From assembly GCF_008329565.1 (NCBI RefSeq), contig NZ_NPKT01000006.1:124001-188000 (forward strand): a stretch of 64,000 nt of DNA. The letters are read 5' to 3'. Both the position numbers and the translations under genes were made by a program. The number at the start of each line of letters is the position of its first letter. Position 1 is the stretch's first letter. Positions 32,570-44,265 of the stretch are shown piece by piece. A model generated the notes under the pieces. It saw only the letters and a list, made by a program, of their open reading frames with translations. It was not told the DNA's origin and did not search any database. This stretch comes from Mycolicibacterium sp. P1-5. Lineage in GTDB: Bacteria > Actinomycetota > Actinomycetes > Mycobacteriales > Mycobacteriaceae.

Positions 32570-34032
32570 GACCTATTCGCCTTGGCGTGCAACGCTGACA
32601 GGATCTCCTGGCCCAGCATCGTCACGTCACCGGCACCCATGGTCACCACGACATCACCCGGGCGGGCCGCCGCCGCCACCCGCGCGGCGACCGCCGAGAA
32701 GTCGGCGACGTAGTGCACCGGCACGCTGACGTGCTGGGCAACGGTCGCCCCGCTGATCCCGGCGATCGGCTGCTCACGTGCGGCGTAGACGTCGAGTACG
32801 AACGCCTCGTCGGCGATGTCCAACGCGCTACCAAATTCACGCGCGAAAGTCTTTGTGCGCGAATACAAGTGCGGTTGAAACACCACGATGCTGCGGGCGC
32901 CGACAATGGTGGGATGTCCGGTGCGGTCCTGCTGGGCGACCGCTCGCAGCGCGGTCAGCGCGGCTCTGACCTCGGTCGGGTGGTGGGCATAGTCGTCGAA
33001 GACCCGAACCCCGTCGGCTGTGCCGACCAGCTCGAACCGCCGCCGCACGCCTTCGAAGCCGGCCAGCCCGTCGAGCACCTCATCGGCCGGAGCGCCGGCC
33101 TCGACCGCAGCCAACAGCGCGGCCAGGGCATTGAGCGCCATGTGCCGGCCCGGCACCGCCAGTCGCATCACCCGCTGGTGCGCCTCGCCGGCCAGCTTGA
33201 TGGTGGCCACTGCGCCGGTGCCGTGCTGCTCCCATCCGACCAGCGCGCCGACCAGTCCGTCATGCGGGCCTTCGCCGTAGCGCAACACTCGCACCCCGAG
33301 TGCCTCGCTACGTTCGGCGAGCGCAGCCGCACCCGGGTCGTCCGCGCACACCACCAGCGCACCGCCGGGAGCCAGCCGTTCGACGAACGCGTCGAACACC
33401 GCGCCGTACGCCTCGGCGCTGCCGAAGAAGTCGAGATGGTCGGCCTCGATATTGGTCACCACCGCCACATCGGGGGTGTACTCGAGCAGCGAGCCGTCGC
33501 TTTCGTCGGCCTCCGCGACGAAGCAGTCACCACTTCCGTTGTGCGCGTTGGTCCCTGCCTCGCCGAGGTCGCCGCCGACGGCGAACGACGGGTCCAGCCC
33601 GGCATGCTGCAGCGCAACGATCAACATCGAGGTCGTCGTGGTCTTGCCATGCGTGCCGGTGACCATCAGCGTGCGGAAACCGGCCATCAGTTTGGCCAGC
33701 ACCACCGGACGCAGGATCACCGGAATCGCACGCTTGCGAGCCTCGACCAGCTCGGGATTGGTCTTCGGGATCGCGGCATGGGTGGTGATCACCGCTGTCG
33801 GGCCGCCCGGCAGCAGATCGAGATTCTGCGCGTCGTGGCCGATGCTGATCACCGCGCCGCGCGCCCGCAGCGCGACCACACCGCGGGACTCCTTGGCGTC
33901 GGATCCCGAGACCAGACCGCCGCGGTCCAGCAGAATCCGGGCAATACCCGACATCCCCGCACCGCCGATGCCGACCATGTGCACCCGCTGCAGTTCGGGC
34001 GGCAGCTCCTTGGGCCCCTTCGGCGCGGTCAT
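32563..34032 (-). CDS. murC: UDP-N-acetylmuramate-L-alanine ligase MurC
   Basis: ATP-dependent Mur ligase that adds L-Ala (or Gly in some mycobacteria) to UDP-MurNAc/MurNGlyc, the first peptide step in the cytoplasm. The 489 residues show the N-terminal UDP motif [11 protein letters not shown], the ATP loop [13 protein letters not shown], the central EADESDGS and the C-terminal [12 protein letters not shown]. It matches Rv2152c and overlaps murG by 4 bp. Confidence 0.98.
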   Translation of the reverse strand: MTAPKGPKELPPELQRVHMVGIGGAGMSGIARILLDRGGLVSGSDAKESRGVVALRARGAVISIGHDAQNLDLLPGGPTAVITTHAAIPKTNPELVEARKRAIPVILRPVVLAKLMAGFRTLMVTGTHGKTTTTSMLIVALQHAGLDPSFAVGGDLGEAGTNAHNGSGDCFVAEADESDGSLLEYTPDVAVVTNIEADHLDFFGSAEAYGAVFDAFVERLAPGGALVVCADDPGAAALAERSEALGVRVLRYGEGPHDGLVGALVGWEQHGTGAVATIKLAGEAHQRVMRLAVPGRHMALNALAALLAAVEAGAPADEVLDGLAGFEGVRRRFELVGTADGVRVFDDYAHHPTEVRAALTALRAVAQQDRTGHPTIVGARSIVVFQPHLYSRTKTFAREFGSALDIADEAFVLDVYAAREQPIAGISGATVAQHVSVPVHYVADFSAVAARVAAAARPGDVVVTMGAGDVTMLGQEILSALHAKANRSW

Positions 34033-35129
34033 CGGCGGCCCTCATGCGCGACGTCGAGAGCCACCTCGGCCACCCGTTGCGCGGCGTCTCGGTGCCCGAC
34101 TCGCGCGGCCGCCGCCGTCATCGCCTGCAGGCGCGGCGCGTCGGTCAACAGGCCGACCACCTCACGGGCGACGAAGTCCGGGGTGAGCTGGGCATCCTCG
34201 ACCAGCAGACCACCACCCGGGTCCACCACCGGTAGCGCGTTGAGCCGCTGCTCGCCGTTGCCGATCGGCAGCGGCACGTAGACCGCGGGCAGCCCGACCG
34301 CGGACACCTCGGCCACCGTCATCGCGCCGGACCGGCAGATCGCCAGATCGGCGGCCGCGTAGGCCAGATCCATCCGGTCCAGGTAGGGCAGCGCGACGTA
34401 GGGCGGATCGCCGGGCTGCGGGCTGCGCAGGTCGAGGGTGTTCTTCGGCCCGTGGGCGTGCAATACCGAGATCCCGGCGGCGGCCAACTCGCCCGCGGCG
34501 GCCGACACCGCGCGGTTGATCGAGACCGCGCCCTGCGAGCCACCGAACACCAGCAGTACTGCCGCGTCATCGCCGAAGCCGAAGTACTCGCGGGCCTGGC
34601 CGCGCAAGGCGATGCGATCCAGCGAGGTGATCGACGCGCGCACCGGCATCCCCACCACCTCGGCGTGCGGCAGGCCGGAGTTCGGCACCGCCGCCAGCAC
34701 CTTGCGCGCGCCACGGGCGCCCAGCTTGTTCGCGATTCCGGCGCGCGCATTGGCTTCGTGCACGACAACCGGAACGCGCCGACGTGCCGCCAGGTAGGCG
34801 GGCACAGCCACATAACCGCCGAAACCGATCACCACATCTGCCTCGACGTCGTCGAGCACAGCCCGCGTTTCGCGCACCGCGCGACGGACCCGCAGCGGCA
34901 GGCGCGCCAGGTCGCCGGTGAGTTTGCGCGGCAGCGGTACCGGGGTGATGAGTCGGAGGTCGTAGCCCCGGTCAGGCACCAACCGGGTCTCCAGCCCGCG
35001 CGCGGTTCCCAACGCGGTGATCCGGACGTCGGCGTCCAGGGCTCTCAGTGCGTCAGCCACCGCCATTGCCGGTTCGACATGCCCCGCGGTGCCTCCACCA
35101 GCAAGGACGACCGACACCGAGACACTCAC
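34029..35129 (-). CDS. murG: MurG N-acetylglucosaminyltransferase
   Basis: Membrane-associated GT28 enzyme converting lipid I to lipid II, 366 residues. The N-terminal G-loop is [18 protein letters not shown], followed by [17 protein letters not shown]; the UDP-GlcNAc site includes [10 protein letters not shown] and the C-terminal [23 protein letters not shown]. It overlaps both neighbours by 4 bp. Matches Rv2153c. Confidence 0.98.
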   Translation of the reverse strand: MSVSVSVVLAGGGTAGHVEPAMAVADALRALDADVRITALGTARGLETRLVPDRGYDLRLITPVPLPRKLTGDLARLPLRVRRAVRETRAVLDDVEADVVIGFGGYVAVPAYLAARRRVPVVVHEANARAGIANKLGARGARKVLAAVPNSGLPHAEVVGMPVRASITSLDRIALRGQAREYFGFGDDAAVLLVFGGSQGAVSINRAVSAAAGELAAAGISVLHAHGPKNTLDLRSPQPGDPPYVALPYLDRMDLAYAAADLAICRSGAMTVAEVSAVGLPAVYVPLPIGNGEQRLNALPVVDPGGGLLVEDAQLTPDFVAREVVGLLTDAPRLQAMTAAAARVGHRDAAQRVAEVALDVAHEGRR

Positions 35130-36745
35130 CCGTAACGCTGACCTTCCAATGTGCGCGACCGCCGTGCGCGGCTGCTTTCCGCATTCGGATGCTGCGCGCT
35201 GTTACGCGGAGCGTCACCATGATGCCCTGAGCGCCGGGTGGGTCGCTGGGCCGTCCGGCTTTTTGCGCCAACGCTGGCACGGTCTCGGGCGGGTTTGGGT
35301 TTGCGGGCCGGTTTCTTGGCAGGCTTTTTCTCCGGGCGGGCGGGTTTGGCCGGCTTGGTGCGCAGCCGGTCGCGCACCGCCTCCGTCCGGGAGGGCGCAT
35401 AGGGCTGGGGCAGCGGCAGTCGCAAGATCCGGTTCATCCGGTCTTCACGCCCGGCCCGCAGGGCAGCCACCGCCTCGGGTTCGTGGCGGGCGGCGTTGGC
35501 CATCAGCCCGATCATGAAAAGTGTTGTTGCCGTTGATGTTCCGCCCGCAGAGATGAGCGGCAACTGAATGCCGGTGACGGGCAGCAGGCCGATGACGTAG
35601 CCGGTGTTGATGAAGACCTGGCCGACCACCCACATGGTCGCCGACGCGGTCAGCAGCCGCAGGAACGGATCGGCCGAGCGCCGGGCGATCCGCATGCCGG
35701 TGTAGGCGAACAGTCCGAACAGCGCCAGCAGCCCGAAGGCGCCGACGAAGCCGAGTTCCTCGCCGATGATCGCGAAGATGAAGTCGTTGTGGGCGTTGGG
35801 CAGGTAGTTCCACTTCGCGGTGCCCTGGCCCAGCCCGTCGCCGAAAACGCCGCCATTGGCCAGCGCGAACTTGGCCTGTCTGGCCTGGTATCCCGACCCC
35901 TGCGCATCGGCGGCGGGGTCCAGCCAGGACCGCACCCGGTCGGACCGGTAGCCCTCCGAGACCGCCAGCACGGCGGCGGCCGCGACCGCCGCCCCCAGTG
36001 AGCTGACGAAAACCTTCAGCGGCAGGCCGGCGTACCAGAGCAGCGCCAGCAGGATGATGCCCAGCGACACGGTCTGCCCGAGGTCGGGCTGGGCGACGAT
36101 CAGCACCAGCGCGACCACCGCCGCCGGGATCAGCGGGATCAGCAGTTCGCGCAGCGAGGCATGCTCCAGGCGGCGGGTGGCCAGCAGGTGCGCACCCCAG
36201 ATCGCGAACGCGATCTTGGTGAGCTCGGAGGGTTGCATCGACAAGCCGGCGACGACGAACCAGCCGCGAGAGCCGTTGGATTCGTGGCCGATTCCCGGGA
36301 TCAGCACCAGCACCAGCATCACGATCGTGATCGCGAACGCGGAGAAAGCCGTTCGGCGCAAGAAACTGACCGGGACGCGCAGCGCGATCCAGAAGCCGAG
36401 CAGTCCCACCACCGTCCACATCACCTGGCGGCCGAAGATCGCCCAGGGTGAGCCGTCCTCGTCGTAGGAGTGCACGCCCGACGCGGACAGCACCATGGTC
36501 AGGCCGAGGGTGACCAGCAGCGCGGCGACCGAGATGACCAGATGGAACGACGTCATCGGCCGGCCCAGCCAGGCGCCGAACCTGTGGTGCACCTCGATCC
36601 GGCGCTTCGCGGGCGCCGCGGCGGCAGCTACCGGTGTGGTGGTGGCTTCGGTGTCGGTGTCGGTGTCGTCCGTCGCCTCGACCGCACCGGTGTCTGCGGT
36701 GTCCGATGGGCCGCGACGGCGCAGCCGGGACAGGATGTTGGCCAC
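35126..36745 (-). CDS. ftsW: SEDS peptidoglycan polymerase FtsW
   Basis: Septal glycosyltransferase of the SEDS family, working with PbpB. The 539 residues contain about ten membrane helices and the conserved loops [17 protein letters not shown] and [25 protein letters not shown]. Unlike enterobacterial FtsW it has a cytoplasmic N-terminal extension of about 60 residues and a Lys/Arg/Pro-rich C-terminal tail of roughly 125 residues ([15 protein letters not shown]). In M. tuberculosis the tail binds FtsZ. It follows murD by 5 bp. Confidence 0.97.
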   Translation of the reverse strand: MANILSRLRRRGPSDTADTGAVEATDDTDTDTEATTTPVAAAAAPAKRRIEVHHRFGAWLGRPMTSFHLVISVAALLVTLGLTMVLSASGVHSYDEDGSPWAIFGRQVMWTVVGLLGFWIALRVPVSFLRRTAFSAFAITIVMLVLVLIPGIGHESNGSRGWFVVAGLSMQPSELTKIAFAIWGAHLLATRRLEHASLRELLIPLIPAAVVALVLIVAQPDLGQTVSLGIILLALLWYAGLPLKVFVSSLGAAVAAAAVLAVSEGYRSDRVRSWLDPAADAQGSGYQARQAKFALANGGVFGDGLGQGTAKWNYLPNAHNDFIFAIIGEELGFVGAFGLLALFGLFAYTGMRIARRSADPFLRLLTASATMWVVGQVFINTGYVIGLLPVTGIQLPLISAGGTSTATTLFMIGLMANAARHEPEAVAALRAGREDRMNRILRLPLPQPYAPSRTEAVRDRLRTKPAKPARPEKKPAKKPARKPKPARDRASVGAKSRTAQRPTRRSGHHGDAPRNSAQHPNAESSRARRSRTLEGQRYG

Positions 36746-36750
36746 CGGGT

Positions 36751-38211
36751 CTACCGGGCCGCGGCGCGCACGGCGGTGGCGAACGCGTCGCCACGGTCGG
36801 CGTAGCCGGCGAACTGGTCGAACGATGCGCCGGCGGGGGCCAGTAGCACCGTGTCGCCGGCTCGGGCCAGGCTGGCGGCGGCGGCAACGACCTCGGTCAT
36901 CACTCGGGCACCCAGGTCCGGGACGGAGGCGTCGACCACTCGAGTCTCATGAGTAACACCTGACTCATTAGTCTCATGCACCACAGCATCCTCCCGCGTC
37001 ACCACCTCGATGACGGGGACATCGGGCGCGTGTCGCGATAACGCCTCGGCAACCACCGCGCGGTCCTGGCCGATCAGCACTGCTCCGGCCAGCCGATCCC
37101 CAGCCTCGACGACCAGCTGGTCTACGGAGGCGCCCTTGAGCAGGCCACCTGCCACCCACACCACTCGCGGGTAGGCGGTGATCGACGCCTGCGCGGCATG
37201 CGGGTTGGTGGCCTTGGAGTCGTCGACATACACCACGCCGTCGACGACAGCAACACGTTCGCAGCGGTGGCGGCCCACCCGGAAGCCGGCCAGCGCGTCG
37301 GCGATCGAGGAAGGAGCGACGCCGACGGCGCGGGCCAGCGCAGCCGCGCCGAGCGCGTCGAGAACGCCGACCGGGCCGGCCACCGGGATCGAGGCGACAG
37401 GCGCGAGGTCGAGGTCTCCGGAGAACGCCCGGTCGACGAGCATGCCGTGCCGGACGCCGAGCTCCCCAGCTGTCGGCTCCCCCAGCCGGAAACCCACCTT
37501 GACGGGTGCGGCGGCGTGCGGCAGCAGGCCGGCCGCGACCGGGTCGTCGATCCCGACTACCGCAACCCGGCCGTCGAGCACCCGGGCCTTCGCGCTGGCG
37601 TAAGCATCCATCGACCCATGCCAGTCCAGATGATCCTCGGCGACGTTGAGCACCACTCCCGCCTCGGGACGCAGTGACGGCGCCCAAAACAGCTGGAAGC
37701 TGGACAGTTCCACGGCCAGCAGATCGACCGGCTCGCTCAGCACGTCGAGCACCGGGTCGCCGATGTTGCCGCACAGCGCCGCACGGCGGCCGTCGGCGAC
37801 CAACATGGCGTGCAGCATCGATGTCGTGGTGGTCTTGCCGTTGGTGCCGGTGACCACCAGCCAGCGCCGCGGCGGCCCGTAGTGGCCGGCGGCGTCCAGT
37901 CGCCAGGCCAGTTCGACGTCACCCCAGATCGGGATCCCGGCGGCGGTAGCCGCGGCCAGGACCGGGGCGGTCGGCGGGAAGCCCGGGCTGGTGACCACGA
38001 GGGCGTAGTCATCGATCGACAGGACCGCGTCCGCAGGCGTGATCGCATCAATCCCGTTGGCGGCCAACGATTTCAGCGAGTCGGCATTGTCGTCGCAGAC
38101 CCAGATGTGCACGTCGAAGGACGCCAATGCCGACACCACCGCTCGCCCGGTGACCCGGGCGCCGGCCACCAGCACCTGCGCGCCCGAAGTCAGCAGCTCC
38201 AGCCCGGGCAC
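36751..38211 (-). CDS. murD: UDP-MurNAc-L-Ala-D-Glu ligase MurD
   Basis: Adds D-Glu to UDP-MurNAc-L-Ala, 486 residues. The N-terminal domain begins [20 protein letters not shown]; the ATP loop is [14 protein letters not shown], and [13 protein letters not shown] and [12 protein letters not shown] mark the C-terminal domain. A variable loop near residues 409-428 contains a repeated HET triplet ([12 protein letters not shown]) encoded by a 9-bp direct repeat at 36943 and 36970. M. tuberculosis MurD also has extra residues there, so this is probably tolerated surface variation. Confidence 0.97.
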   Translation of the reverse strand: MPGLELLTSGAQVLVAGARVTGRAVVSALASFDVHIWVCDDNADSLKSLAANGIDAITPADAVLSIDDYALVVTSPGFPPTAPVLAAATAAGIPIWGDVELAWRLDAAGHYGPPRRWLVVTGTNGKTTTTSMLHAMLVADGRRAALCGNIGDPVLDVLSEPVDLLAVELSSFQLFWAPSLRPEAGVVLNVAEDHLDWHGSMDAYASAKARVLDGRVAVVGIDDPVAAGLLPHAAAPVKVGFRLGEPTAGELGVRHGMLVDRAFSGDLDLAPVASIPVAGPVGVLDALGAAALARAVGVAPSSIADALAGFRVGRHRCERVAVVDGVVYVDDSKATNPHAAQASITAYPRVVWVAGGLLKGASVDQLVVEAGDRLAGAVLIGQDRAVVAEALSRHAPDVPVIEVVTREDAVVHETNESGVTHETRVVDASVPDLGARVMTEVVAAAASLARAGDTVLLAPAGASFDQFAGYADRGDAFATAVRAAAR

Positions 38212-38212
38212 G

Positions 38213-39292
38213 TCAGGCCCCGATGGCCGACAGCCACTCGCCGTAGAACAGGGCTACACCCAGTCCGCAGGCGATCGCGGTGAGCAGCCAGAACCGGATG
38301 ATCACCGTCGTCTCCGCCCAGCCGACCAATTCGAAATGGTGGTGGAACGGCGCCATCCGGAACACCCGACGTCCGGTAGTTCGGAAGGCCAGGATCTGGA
38401 CCACCACCGACGTCACCTCGGCGACGAACAGCGCGCCGAGCACGACCGCCAGCACCTCGGTGCGGCTGGTCACCGACAGCCCGGCAATCATGCCGCCCAG
38501 CGCCAGCGACCCGGTGTCGCCCATGAAGATCTTGGCCGGCGGGGCATTCCACCACAGAAAACCGATGCACGCCCCGGCGGTGGCCGCCGCAAGCAGCGCC
38601 AGATCCAGCGGGTCGCGCACGTTGTAGCAGCCCAGTCCCGGGGCTGTCGCGCAGGCATTGCGGTACTGCCAGAACGTGATCAACACATAGGCGGCGCTGA
38701 CCATGGCCATGCTGCCGCCGGCCAGCCCGTCGAGACCGTCGGTGAAGTTCACCGCGTTGGACCACGCACTGACCACGACCACAGCGAACAGCACGAACAG
38801 CAGCGGGCTCAGCGTGACGGTGGCGATCTCGCGCACGTACGACAGCTCGGGACTGCCCGGGGTGAGCCCGTCGGTGTTTCGGAACTGCAGCACCAGGATG
38901 CCGAACAACACCGCAGCGGTGATCTGGCCGACTGTCTTGGCAGTCTTGTTCAGGCCGAGGTTGCGCGAGCGGCGGATCTTGATCATGTCGTCGACGAATC
39001 CGACCGTGCCGAGCGCGGTGGCCAGGCCCAGCACCAGCAGACCCGAGGCAGAGGGGCCGTCGCCATTGAGCGCGAGGCCGACCAGGTGGGTGCCGAAGTA
39101 ACCGGCCCAGATGCCGACGAGGATCGCCACGCCGCCCATCGACGGCGTTCCGCGCTTGGTCTTATGGCTCGGCGGACCGTCCTCGCGGATCTCGTGGCCG
39201 AAACCCTGGCGGGTGAACAGCTTGATGAGCGCCGGGGTGAGCAGGATCGAGACCGCCAGCGCGATGGCGACGGCGACGAGGATCAGCCTCAT
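38213..39292 (-). CDS. mraY: Phospho-MurNAc-pentapeptide transferase MraY (MurX)
   Basis: Integral membrane enzyme that makes lipid I by moving phospho-MurNAc-pentapeptide to decaprenyl phosphate. The 359 residues show about ten membrane helices and the signatures [35 protein letters not shown], the Mg-binding [12 protein letters not shown] and MAPFHHHFE. Matches Rv2156c; ends 1 bp before murD. Confidence 0.98.
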   Translation of the reverse strand: MRLILVAVAIALAVSILLTPALIKLFTRQGFGHEIREDGPPSHKTKRGTPSMGGVAILVGIWAGYFGTHLVGLALNGDGPSASGLLVLGLATALGTVGFVDDMIKIRRSRNLGLNKTAKTVGQITAAVLFGILVLQFRNTDGLTPGSPELSYVREIATVTLSPLLFVLFAVVVVSAWSNAVNFTDGLDGLAGGSMAMVSAAYVLITFWQYRNACATAPGLGCYNVRDPLDLALLAAATAGACIGFLWWNAPPAKIFMGDTGSLALGGMIAGLSVTSRTEVLAVVLGALFVAEVTSVVVQILAFRTTGRRVFRMAPFHHHFELVGWAETTVIIRFWLLTAIACGLGVALFYGEWLSAIGA

Positions 39293-40770
39293 GACGCGTC
39301 CTCGTCCAGCAGAGCTTCGGCCAGCGAGCCGAGTCCCGCCGAATTGGACGCCTTGACCAGAACGACGTCACCGGGTCGCAGTTCGGCGCGCAACACCGCC
39401 AGTGCGGCGTCGGCGTCGGCGACCACGGTGGATTCCGAACCCCAGGATCCCTCCATGACCGCCCCGTGGTGCATGGCGCTCATGGGCCTCCCGGTTCCGA
39501 CGACGACGAGTCGACTGATATCTAAGCGCACGGCCAATCGGCCGACACGATCGTGCTCGGTTATCGACTCCTCGCCCAGCTCCGCCATCTCACCGAGTAC
39601 CGCCCAACTACGGCGCGGTTCACCCGACCGCGCCATCACGGCCAGCGCCTGCAGACCAGCCTTCATCGAGTCGGGGTTGGCGTTGTAGGCGTCGTTGACC
39701 ACGGTGACCCCGTCGGAGCGGGTGTGCACCTCCATCCGGTGCCGCGAGACCGGGCCTGCGGCGGCCAGCGCGGCCGCCACCTGCTCGGGCGTCGCCCCGC
39801 ATTCGAACGCCACCGCGGCCGCAGACAGCGCATTGCCGACCTGATGCTCGCCGTGCACGGCGAGCTGGACCTCGGCGCAGCCGGACGTCGCAATCAGCGT
39901 GAAGCGGGGCCGAGCCAGGTCGTCGAGCTCGATGTCCAACGCACGGACGTCTGCGGTCTCGGACCGCCCGACCCGGACAACCCGGGCAGCCGTCCGGTCC
40001 GCCATCGCCGCCACCAGTGGATCGTCGGCGTTCAAGATCGCCACTCCGGATGCCGAAACAGCTTCTACCAGTTCACCTTTGGTGGCCGCGATCACCTCCC
40101 GGGAGCCGAACTCGCCGAGGTGGGCGGTTCCGACGTTGAGCACCACGGCAATCGAGGGCGGCGCGATGTCGGCCAGCGCGGCGATGTTGCCGGGATGGCG
40201 GGCCGACATCTCCAGGACCAGATAGTCGGTGTCTTCGGTTGCGCGCAACACAGTCCACGGATGCCCCAGTTCGTTGTTGAACGAACCAGGCGGCGCAACC
40301 ACCTCGCCGAGTGGCCGCAGGACCGCGGCGATCAGGTCCTTGGTCGACGTCTTGCCCGAGGATCCGGTGAGCCCGATGATCGTCAGCCCGCCGGCCACGA
40401 GTTCGGCGGCGACCGCCTTGGCCAGTCGGGCCAGCGCGGCCAGCACAGCCGCTCCGGAGCCGTCGACATCGTGTTCGAGCACCCCGGCCTCGGCGTCGCT
40501 CGCCGCCGTCGGCGGCACCACGATCGCGGGCACCCCGACCGGCCGCGCCGCGAGCACGGCGGCGGCTCCCGCCTCGGCCGCGGCCTTCGCGAAGTCGTGA
40601 CCGTCGCTGCGGGCGCCCGGCAGCGCCAGGAACAACCCACCGGGACCGACTGCACGCGAGTCGAATTCAACGGTGCCCGTGACGATCCGGGCGTCGGCCT
40701 CCTCCGGTGTGATGTCGGCGAGCTCACCACCGACGATCTCGGCGATCTGGGCGACGGACAGCGCGATCAT
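39289..40770 (-). CDS. murF: UDP-MurNAc-tripeptide D-Ala-D-Ala ligase MurF
   Basis: Adds D-Ala-D-Ala to the UDP-MurNAc-tripeptide, completing the cytoplasmic pentapeptide. The 493 residues contain the ATP loop [15 protein letters not shown], the metal-site [12 protein letters not shown], and [17 protein letters not shown]. It overlaps murE and mraY by 4 bp each. Matches Rv2157c. Confidence 0.98.
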   Translation of the reverse strand: MIALSVAQIAEIVGGELADITPEEADARIVTGTVEFDSRAVGPGGLFLALPGARSDGHDFAKAAAEAGAAAVLAARPVGVPAIVVPPTAASDAEAGVLEHDVDGSGAAVLAALARLAKAVAAELVAGGLTIIGLTGSSGKTSTKDLIAAVLRPLGEVVAPPGSFNNELGHPWTVLRATEDTDYLVLEMSARHPGNIAALADIAPPSIAVVLNVGTAHLGEFGSREVIAATKGELVEAVSASGVAILNADDPLVAAMADRTAARVVRVGRSETADVRALDIELDDLARPRFTLIATSGCAEVQLAVHGEHQVGNALSAAAVAFECGATPEQVAAALAAAGPVSRHRMEVHTRSDGVTVVNDAYNANPDSMKAGLQALAVMARSGEPRRSWAVLGEMAELGEESITEHDRVGRLAVRLDISRLVVVGTGRPMSAMHHGAVMEGSWGSESTVVADADAALAVLRAELRPGDVVLVKASNSAGLGSLAEALLDEDAS

Positions 40771-42308
40771 TCGCCCGCTCCCCGCGCGTCCAGGGCGGCC
40801 GCGAGTTCGGCGCGGTCGTCGAAGGGCCGGGTCTGCCCGCCCGCGGTCTGCCCCGTCTCGTGCCCCTTGCCCGCGACCACGACGACGTCGCCGGCGCGGG
40901 CCCAGGCCACCGCATGCCGGATCGCCTCGCGCCGGTCCCCGATCTCTATGACTTCGGCGCCCTCGGCCTGTCGAGTGCCTGCCACGATCGCCGCCCGGAT
41001 GGTCGCGGGATCCTCACTGCGGGGGTTGTCGTCGGTGACGATCACCAGGTCGGCGACGTCGGCAGCGGTGCGGCCCATGGCTTCTCGCTTACCGGGATCG
41101 CGGTCACCGCCGGCGCCGAAGACCACCGCCAGCCGGCCCCGCGCGGGTCTGAGGGTTTCCAGCACGGCTTGCAACGCCCCGGGTTTGTGGGCGTAGTCGA
41201 CGACGGCGAGGAAGTCCTGCCCGCGTTCGACGGCTTCCAGCCGACCGGGCACGGACGCGTCGCGCAGCCCCGGTGCGGCCTGTTCGGGTGATACCCCGAC
41301 GGCGTCGAGTATCGCCAGCGCCAGCAGCGCGTTGGCGACGTTGTAGCGCCCTGGCAGCCGGATTCTGAGCCGGTGGTGCACCCCGGCGGGGTCCACCGCG
41401 GTGAACTCCTGGGCGCCACCGTCGAGCACCTCGATGTCCTCGGCGCGCCAGTTGGCCGGGTGACCGTCGGCGGACACCGTCACCGGATCGGCGGCGCGGC
41501 GGGCCATGTCACGGCCCGCGTCGTCGTCGACACAGATCACGGAGACGACGGCGCGCGCCGGGGACGCCGGATCGAACAGTCGGGCCTTGGCCGCGAAGTA
41601 GGCCGCCATCGTGGGATGGAAGTCGAGGTGGTCACGGGAGAGGTTGGTGAACCCGCCGACCGCGAAGCGAATGCCGGCGGTACGGCCGAGCTCGAGGGCG
41701 TGGCTGGAGACCTCCATGACCGCGGTGTCGACACCACGCTCGGCCATCACGGCCAGCAACGCCTGCAGCGCCGGCGCTTCCGGAGTGGTCAGGGCACTGG
41801 GCACGTCTTCCCCGGCGATCCGGACGCCGACGGTGCCGATCAGACCGGGAACGCGGTCGGCGGAGCGCAGCCCTGCCTCGATCAAGTACGTGGTGGTGGT
41901 TTTGCCGGATGTGCCGGTGACGCCGACGACCACGACACGGTCCGACGGATGTCCGAAGACGGCGGCCGCCAGCTCACCCAGCACCTCGCGCGGCTGGGGA
42001 TGCACCAGGACCGGGACGGGTGCTGGTTGGCCGAGCAGACGGTGGATGACGGCCACGCCCTCGGCGTCGGTGAGCACCGCGGCGGCGCCACGCTCGATGG
42101 CCGCCGCGGCGAATTGCGCGCCGTGCGCCGACGAACCGGGCAGCGCTGCGAACAGGTCACCGGCCAGCGTGTCCTGGCCGCGCAGGGTGATTCCGGTGAT
42201 CCGCACTTCGGGGGCCGTACCGCCGGCGGCGGGCACTGCGCCGATCCTGGCGGCCAGCGTCGGCAGGGTCAGCGCCGGCGTGGTGCGGGGCCGCAGGGCG
42301 TTGGTCAT
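40767..42308 (-). CDS. murE: UDP-MurNAc-L-Ala-D-Glu-meso-DAP ligase MurE
   Basis: Mur ligase adding the third peptide residue, 513 residues. The ATP loop is [17 protein letters not shown], and [13 protein letters not shown] and [10 protein letters not shown] are present. The amino-acid-selecting motif DDNPR is the one typical of meso-diaminopimelate enzymes, as expected for mycobacterial peptidoglycan. A 37-bp gap separates it from pbpB. Matches Rv2158c; M. tuberculosis has extra genes between murE and pbpB (Rv2159c-Rv2162c) that are absent here. Confidence 0.98.
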   Translation of the reverse strand: MTNALRPRTTPALTLPTLAARIGAVPAAGGTAPEVRITGITLRGQDTLAGDLFAALPGSSAHGAQFAAAAIERGAAAVLTDAEGVAVIHRLLGQPAPVPVLVHPQPREVLGELAAAVFGHPSDRVVVVGVTGTSGKTTTTYLIEAGLRSADRVPGLIGTVGVRIAGEDVPSALTTPEAPALQALLAVMAERGVDTAVMEVSSHALELGRTAGIRFAVGGFTNLSRDHLDFHPTMAAYFAAKARLFDPASPARAVVSVICVDDDAGRDMARRAADPVTVSADGHPANWRAEDIEVLDGGAQEFTAVDPAGVHHRLRIRLPGRYNVANALLALAILDAVGVSPEQAAPGLRDASVPGRLEAVERGQDFLAVVDYAHKPGALQAVLETLRPARGRLAVVFGAGGDRDPGKREAMGRTAADVADLVIVTDDNPRSEDPATIRAAIVAGTRQAEGAEVIEIGDRREAIRHAVAWARAGDVVVVAGKGHETGQTAGGQTRPFDDRAELAAALDARGAGE

Positions 42309-42345
42309 CGGATTGTCACACTACCCAGCGAGCCGGGCAGCCCGG

Positions 42346-44265
42346 CTACGTGGCCTGAAGGATCAACGGTGCGCCGGGATCGGCCGATAGCGGGACGTTC
42401 TGCCGCTGCAACAGCCAGGCCGCGATGTTGTGGAACAGCGGCGCGGCCGAGTGACCTGGTGAGCCGTCCGGGTTGCGCTGCGGGTTGTTCATCATGATGC
42501 CGATGACGTAGCGGGGGTCGTCGGCGGGCGCCATGCCGGCAAAGGTGATCCAGTAGACGTCGCCGTAATAGCAGCCGCAGGCCGGGTTGATCTGCTGCGC
42601 GGTTCCGGTCTTGCCTGCGATCTGATAGCCGTCGACCGCGGCCGGCGTACCGGTGCCCTGCTGATACCCCATCGGGTCACGCTGGACGATGGCGCGGAAC
42701 ATGTTCCGCACAGTGTGGGCGGTGTCCGGGGAAACGACGCGGATGCCGGTGGGCCGCGGCTCTTCGGTGCGGGTGCCGTCGGCGGCGATGGTGGCCTTGA
42801 CGATTCGCGGCGGGATACGCAGCCCGTCGTTGGCGATCGCCTGGTACATCCCCGTCATCTGCAACAGCGTCATCGAAAGACCTTGTCCGATGGGCAGGTT
42901 GGAGAACGTGCTGCCCGACCACTGGTCGATCGGCGGCACCAGGCCCGAGCTCTCGCCGGGCAGACCGACTCCTGTGCGCTGCCCGAGTCCGAACTTGCCG
43001 AGCATGTCGTAATACCGTTCCGGCCCGATCCGCTGGGCGAGCATCAGAGTGCCGACGTTGGAGGACTTCCCGAACACTCCGGTGGTCGTATACGGCATCG
43101 TGCCGTGCTCCCAGGCGTCGTGCACGTTGACGCCGCCCATGTTGATCGAGCCGGGCACCTGGAGCACCTCGTCGGGGTTCGACAGCCCGTACTCGATCAC
43201 CGAGGAGGCGGTGACGATCTTGTTCACCGATCCCGGCTCGTAGGGCGAGGTGACCGGCAGGTTGCCCAATTGCTTGTCCTGCTGCCGCCCGATGTCCTGG
43301 CTGGGGTCGAAGGTGTTGTCGTTCGACATCGCAAGCACTTCACCGGTTTTCGCGTCCAGGACCACTGCCGAGACGTCCTTGGCGCCGGATGCGTCTTTGG
43401 CCATCTGGACCTGCTGCTGAACGTAGAACTGGATGTCGTCGTCGAGGGTGAGCTGCACGGTGGCGCCGTTGACGGCGTCGTGCTTGTTGCGGTAACTGCC
43501 GGGGATGACGACACCGTCGGAGCCGCGGTCGTAGGTGATCGAACCATCGGTGCCCGACAGCTTCGAGTCCATCGAGTCCTCGAGCCCGAGCAGGCCGTGG
43601 CCGTCCCAGTCGATGCCGCCGACGATGTTGGCCGCCAACGCACCACCGGGATACTGGCGTAGATCCTGCCGCTCGGCGCCGATCTCGGGGAACTTCTTGG
43701 TGATCGCGGTGGCGACGGCGGGATCGACGGCCCTGGCGAGATAGACGAACGTCTCATTGCTGCGCAGCTTCTTCAGCAGGGTTGCCGCGTCGGGCTTATT
43801 GCCCAGCTTGCCTGCCACCTCGGTGGCGATCTGGGTGAGCCGCTTGTCGGGGTCCGGGGCGGCGGGCGACTTGTCCTTGGCCTCGGTGAGCTGCTTGCGG
43901 ATCTTGGCCGGCTGGAAGGTCAGCGCTCTGGCCTCGATGGTGAACGACAGCTTGTCGAAGTTGCGGTCGACGATGCTGCCGCGCACCGCCTTTTCGACGT
44001 CGGTCACCTTGAGCTGGCTTGCGGCCTCGGCGCGCAGGCCGGCGGCCTGAGGCACCTGGAGGTTGAACAGCTGGGTGGTCGCCACACCCAGCGCGAGGAA
44101 GATGACGATATTTCCAGCGCGGTGCCGGAATACGAATGATGCTGTGCGACTGCCACTTTCAACCAGCTTACGGGTGCGCCGCGCCTTCGCCGGGCGACCA
44201 GGCCCGCTGTCCGGTTGAGCCTTGGCCGCCGACGTGCGCTGCCGCTTGGTTTCGCGGGAACTCAC
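42346..44265 (-). CDS. pbpB: Septal class B penicillin-binding protein PbpB (FtsI/PBP3)
   Basis: Transpeptidase of the septal complex with FtsW, 639 residues. A cytoplasmic basic start is followed by one membrane helix (residues about 50-68), the pedestal domain with RGSIVDRN, and the transpeptidase domain: SVNK (SxxK serine motif in YEPGSVNKIV), SSN in KSSNVGTL, and KTG in IAGKTGTAQ. A CGCYYG segment holds two cysteines in the late part. Matches Rv2163c, overlaps the FtsL-like gene by 4 bp. Confidence 0.97.
   Translation of the reverse strand: MSSRETKRQRTSAAKAQPDSGPGRPAKARRTRKLVESGSRTASFVFRHRAGNIVIFLALGVATTQLFNLQVPQAAGLRAEAASQLKVTDVEKAVRGSIVDRNFDKLSFTIEARALTFQPAKIRKQLTEAKDKSPAAPDPDKRLTQIATEVAGKLGNKPDAATLLKKLRSNETFVYLARAVDPAVATAITKKFPEIGAERQDLRQYPGGALAANIVGGIDWDGHGLLGLEDSMDSKLSGTDGSITYDRGSDGVVIPGSYRNKHDAVNGATVQLTLDDDIQFYVQQQVQMAKDASGAKDVSAVVLDAKTGEVLAMSNDNTFDPSQDIGRQQDKQLGNLPVTSPYEPGSVNKIVTASSVIEYGLSNPDEVLQVPGSINMGGVNVHDAWEHGTMPYTTTGVFGKSSNVGTLMLAQRIGPERYYDMLGKFGLGQRTGVGLPGESSGLVPPIDQWSGSTFSNLPIGQGLSMTLLQMTGMYQAIANDGLRIPPRIVKATIAADGTRTEEPRPTGIRVVSPDTAHTVRNMFRAIVQRDPMGYQQGTGTPAAVDGYQIAGKTGTAQQINPACGCYYGDVYWITFAGMAPADDPRYVIGIMMNNPQRNPDGSPGHSAAPLFHNIAAWLLQRQNVPLSADPGAPLILQAT

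Noticed and set aside
38039..39688. 549-codon frame opposite mraY/murD
   Set aside because: Shadow of two essential, well conserved genes; no recognisable domain.
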